64,000 nt of DNA from an uncultured Owenweeksia sp. (lineage in GTDB: Bacteria > Bacteroidota > Bacteroidia > Flavobacteriales > Schleiferiaceae), in assembly GCA_937146805.1 (NCBI GenBank), contig CAKZRR010000052.1:1-64000 (forward strand). Direction: 5' to 3'. Of this stretch, positions 62,644-64,000 are shown piece after piece (the first letter of the stretch is position 1; each line of letters begins with the position of its first letter). The position numbers were made by a program, and so were the translations under genes. Under the pieces are notes generated by a model. The model did no database searches and had not been told where the DNA came from. It saw nothing but the letters and a program-made list of their open reading frames with translations.

Positions 62644-64000
62644 TTAACTTTTAGGGCTTAAAACTGCAAATGGAATAATTACCTCCTCCAACGAAATACC
62701 GCCATGCTGGTAGGTATTTACATAGTATTTTACGTAGTGATTAAAATTATTAGGATAGGCAAAAAAGAGGTCCTCTTTGGCAAACAAAAACACCGAGTTA
62801 ATGTTTTCCTTGGGTAAATAAATATCCTCCGGCTTGGCTACCTCATACACATCCTTTTTTTGATAGCTCATATTACGGCCTGTTTTATACCGCAAATTGG
62901 TATTCACATTTCTATCTCCCACCAGCTTGGTTGGGCTACCCACGTTAATTGTTCCGTGGTCGGTTGTAATTATTAGCTTAACTCCTTTGGCGCTCAAAAT
63001 TTTAATCATCTCCAACAAAGGCGAGTTTTTAAACCAGCTTAAAGTAAGCGAGCGATAGGCCTTATCATTATCAGCCAATTCCTTAATTACCTTCATATCC
63101 GTTTTAGCATGCGATAGCATATCCACAAAATTGTAGACAATTACATTAAAGGGGTTGCCCAAAATATTAGGTAAATTATCTACCAACTTTTTACCCGCAT
63201 TGTGGTTGGTGATTTTATGATAGCTAAACTTGGTACTCCCTTGCCCTAAGCGTTGCATTTGATCTGCTAAAAAATCCTTTTCAAAATTATTTTTACCATC
63301 CTCATCAGTATCGCTTATCCACTTATCCTTAAACCTTTTCTGAATTTCTGAAGGCATCATACCGCTAAAAATAGCGTTACGAGCGTACTGCGTAGCAGTG
63401 GGCAAAATGCTGTAAAAACTATCCTCTCTTTCGGTGTTATAGTACTGCTCTATAATTGGTTTAATAATTTTCCATTGATCGTAACGCAAGTTATCAATCA
63501 CCAAAAGCAATAAATTATCAGGCGCCTTTACTTCGGGTAAAACCCATTTTTTAAATAAGGTGTGTGACATCACGGGAGCCTCATCACCATCATGCAACCA
63601 ATCTTCGTAATTTTTTTGAATAAACTTAAAAAATTGTGAATTGGCTTCTTTCTTCTGCGCCAGCAAAATATCATTTAAACCTTCATCCTCTAATTTATCA
63701 AGCTCTAGCTCCCAGTAAATCAACTTTTTGTAAAGTTCCTCCCAACCTTCAAAATCGTTTACCATGGCCATTTCCATCCCTATCTGTCTAAACTCCTGCT
63801 GGTAGTTGCTGGTTGTTTTTTCGCTCACCAACCTACGGGTGTCCAAATTCTTTTTTATAGATAGTAAAATTTGCTTGGGATTTACCGGCTTAATCAAGTA
63901 ATCGGCAATTTGCGAACCAATGGCATCCTCCATTATCGACTCCTCCTCGCTTTTGGTAATCATTATTACAGGCACCGAACTTTGGCTTTCCTTTAATCGT
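62644..64000 (-). CDS. porX: PorX, response regulator with PglZ domain, partial
   Basis: Regulator of the type IX secretion system. The frame is open to the window edge, so the receiver domain's front part and phosphoacceptor Asp are missing; the visible 452 codons start in the receiver (VIMITKSEEESIM, DYLIKPVNPKQIL with the conserved Lys). A helical linker then leads to an alkaline-phosphatase-like PglZ domain: LLLVIDNLRYDQW, ILPTATQYARNAIFSGMMP, LIITTDHGTINVGSPTKLVGDRNVNTNLRYKTG. An in-frame GTG at 63975 is not the start. PorX phosphatase-domain proteins act with kinase PorY and sigma factor SigP in Porphyromonas; here it fits the many T9SS cargo genes. Confidence 0.92.
   Translation of the reverse strand, partial: RLKESQSSVPVIMITKSEEESIMEDAIGSQIADYLIKPVNPKQILLSIKKNLDTRRLVSEKTTSNYQQEFRQIGMEMAMVNDFEGWEELYKKLIYWELELDKLEDEGLNDILLAQKKEANSQFFKFIQKNYEDWLHDGDEAPVMSHTLFKKWVLPEVKAPDNLLLLVIDNLRYDQWKIIKPIIEQYYNTEREDSFYSILPTATQYARNAIFSGMMPSEIQKRFKDKWISDTDEDGKNNFEKDFLADQMQRLGQGSTKFSYHKITNHNAGKKLVDNLPNILGNPFNVIVYNFVDMLSHAKTDMKVIKELADNDKAYRSLTLSWFKNSPLLEMIKILSAKGVKLIITTDHGTINVGSPTKLVGDRNVNTNLRYKTGRNMSYQKKDVYEVAKPEDIYLPKENINSVFLFAKEDLFFAYPNNFNHYVKYYVNTYQHGGISLEEVIIPFAVLSPKS

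Noticed and set aside
63973-63975. GTG as start of the porX-like gene
   Set aside because: Receiver-domain sequence (RLKESQSSVPVIMITK) continues upstream in frame to the window edge, so the gene is cut by the window rather than starting here.

Overview
The window is a chromosomal segment of a Bacteroidota bacterium, most likely of the order Flavobacteriales. The evidence is five genes for large secreted proteins with C-terminal type IX secretion (T9SS) sorting domains, a porX gene for the T9SS regulator, promoters of the TTTG-N17-22-TAnnTTTG type, almost no Shine-Dalgarno sequences, and many lipoproteins and signal-peptide proteins of Bacteroidota families. I cannot name the genus. I see no tRNA, rRNA or CRISPR array.

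Left part (1-30 kb) is accessory and mosaic. It opens with the end of an IS110-family element on the minus strand, whose 5' leader can fold as expected for a bridge RNA. Small hypothetical genes follow (DUF4304, a lipoprotein), separated by 100-200 bp imperfect palindromes that resemble integron attC sites. A three-gene RND efflux operon (TolC, adaptor, pump) comes next, then a DUF2147/DUF6268/LytS/LytTR signalling operon, an SBBP-repeat T9SS protein, a split OmpR/histidine-kinase pair around a T9SS protein, an erythromycin-esterase-like enzyme, several secreted hypotheticals, and an FG-GAP T9SS protein. Two decayed tyrosine-recombinase remnants (22.5 and 29.1 kb) lie in the same territory as the attC-like sites, suggesting a fossil cassette-capture system.

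The middle (30-48 kb) is mostly housekeeping: an endonuclease III homologue without Fe-S cysteines, a 1081-residue WD40-like/beta-barrel protein, kynurenine 3-monooxygenase and kynureninase (lower kynurenine pathway), a UbiA-type membrane protein, glycine decarboxylase, two tandem paralogous T9SS proteins, an MlaE/MlaF lipid-transport pair, and a coupled small lipoprotein/SprT/purK/purE operon.

The right part (48-64 kb) has a large propeller-type sensor kinase with its LytTR regulator, outer-membrane barrel proteins, a DUF2911 protein, the shikimate genes aroB-aroA, proline dehydrogenase, alanine dehydrogenase, tsaE and porX (cut by the window edge). Downstream of aroA the gene's 3' tail occurs in two further, diverged copies, each directly after an unrelated small secreted-protein gene. 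This looks like repeated gene insertion at the aroA 3' end.

The most unusual signals are the attC-like palindrome family with dead integrases and an adjacent IS110 element, the repeated aroA tails, paired 20-bp-spaced direct repeats in front of both the efflux operon and the LytTR operon, and a long hairpin enclosing the start codon of the efflux tolC gene.
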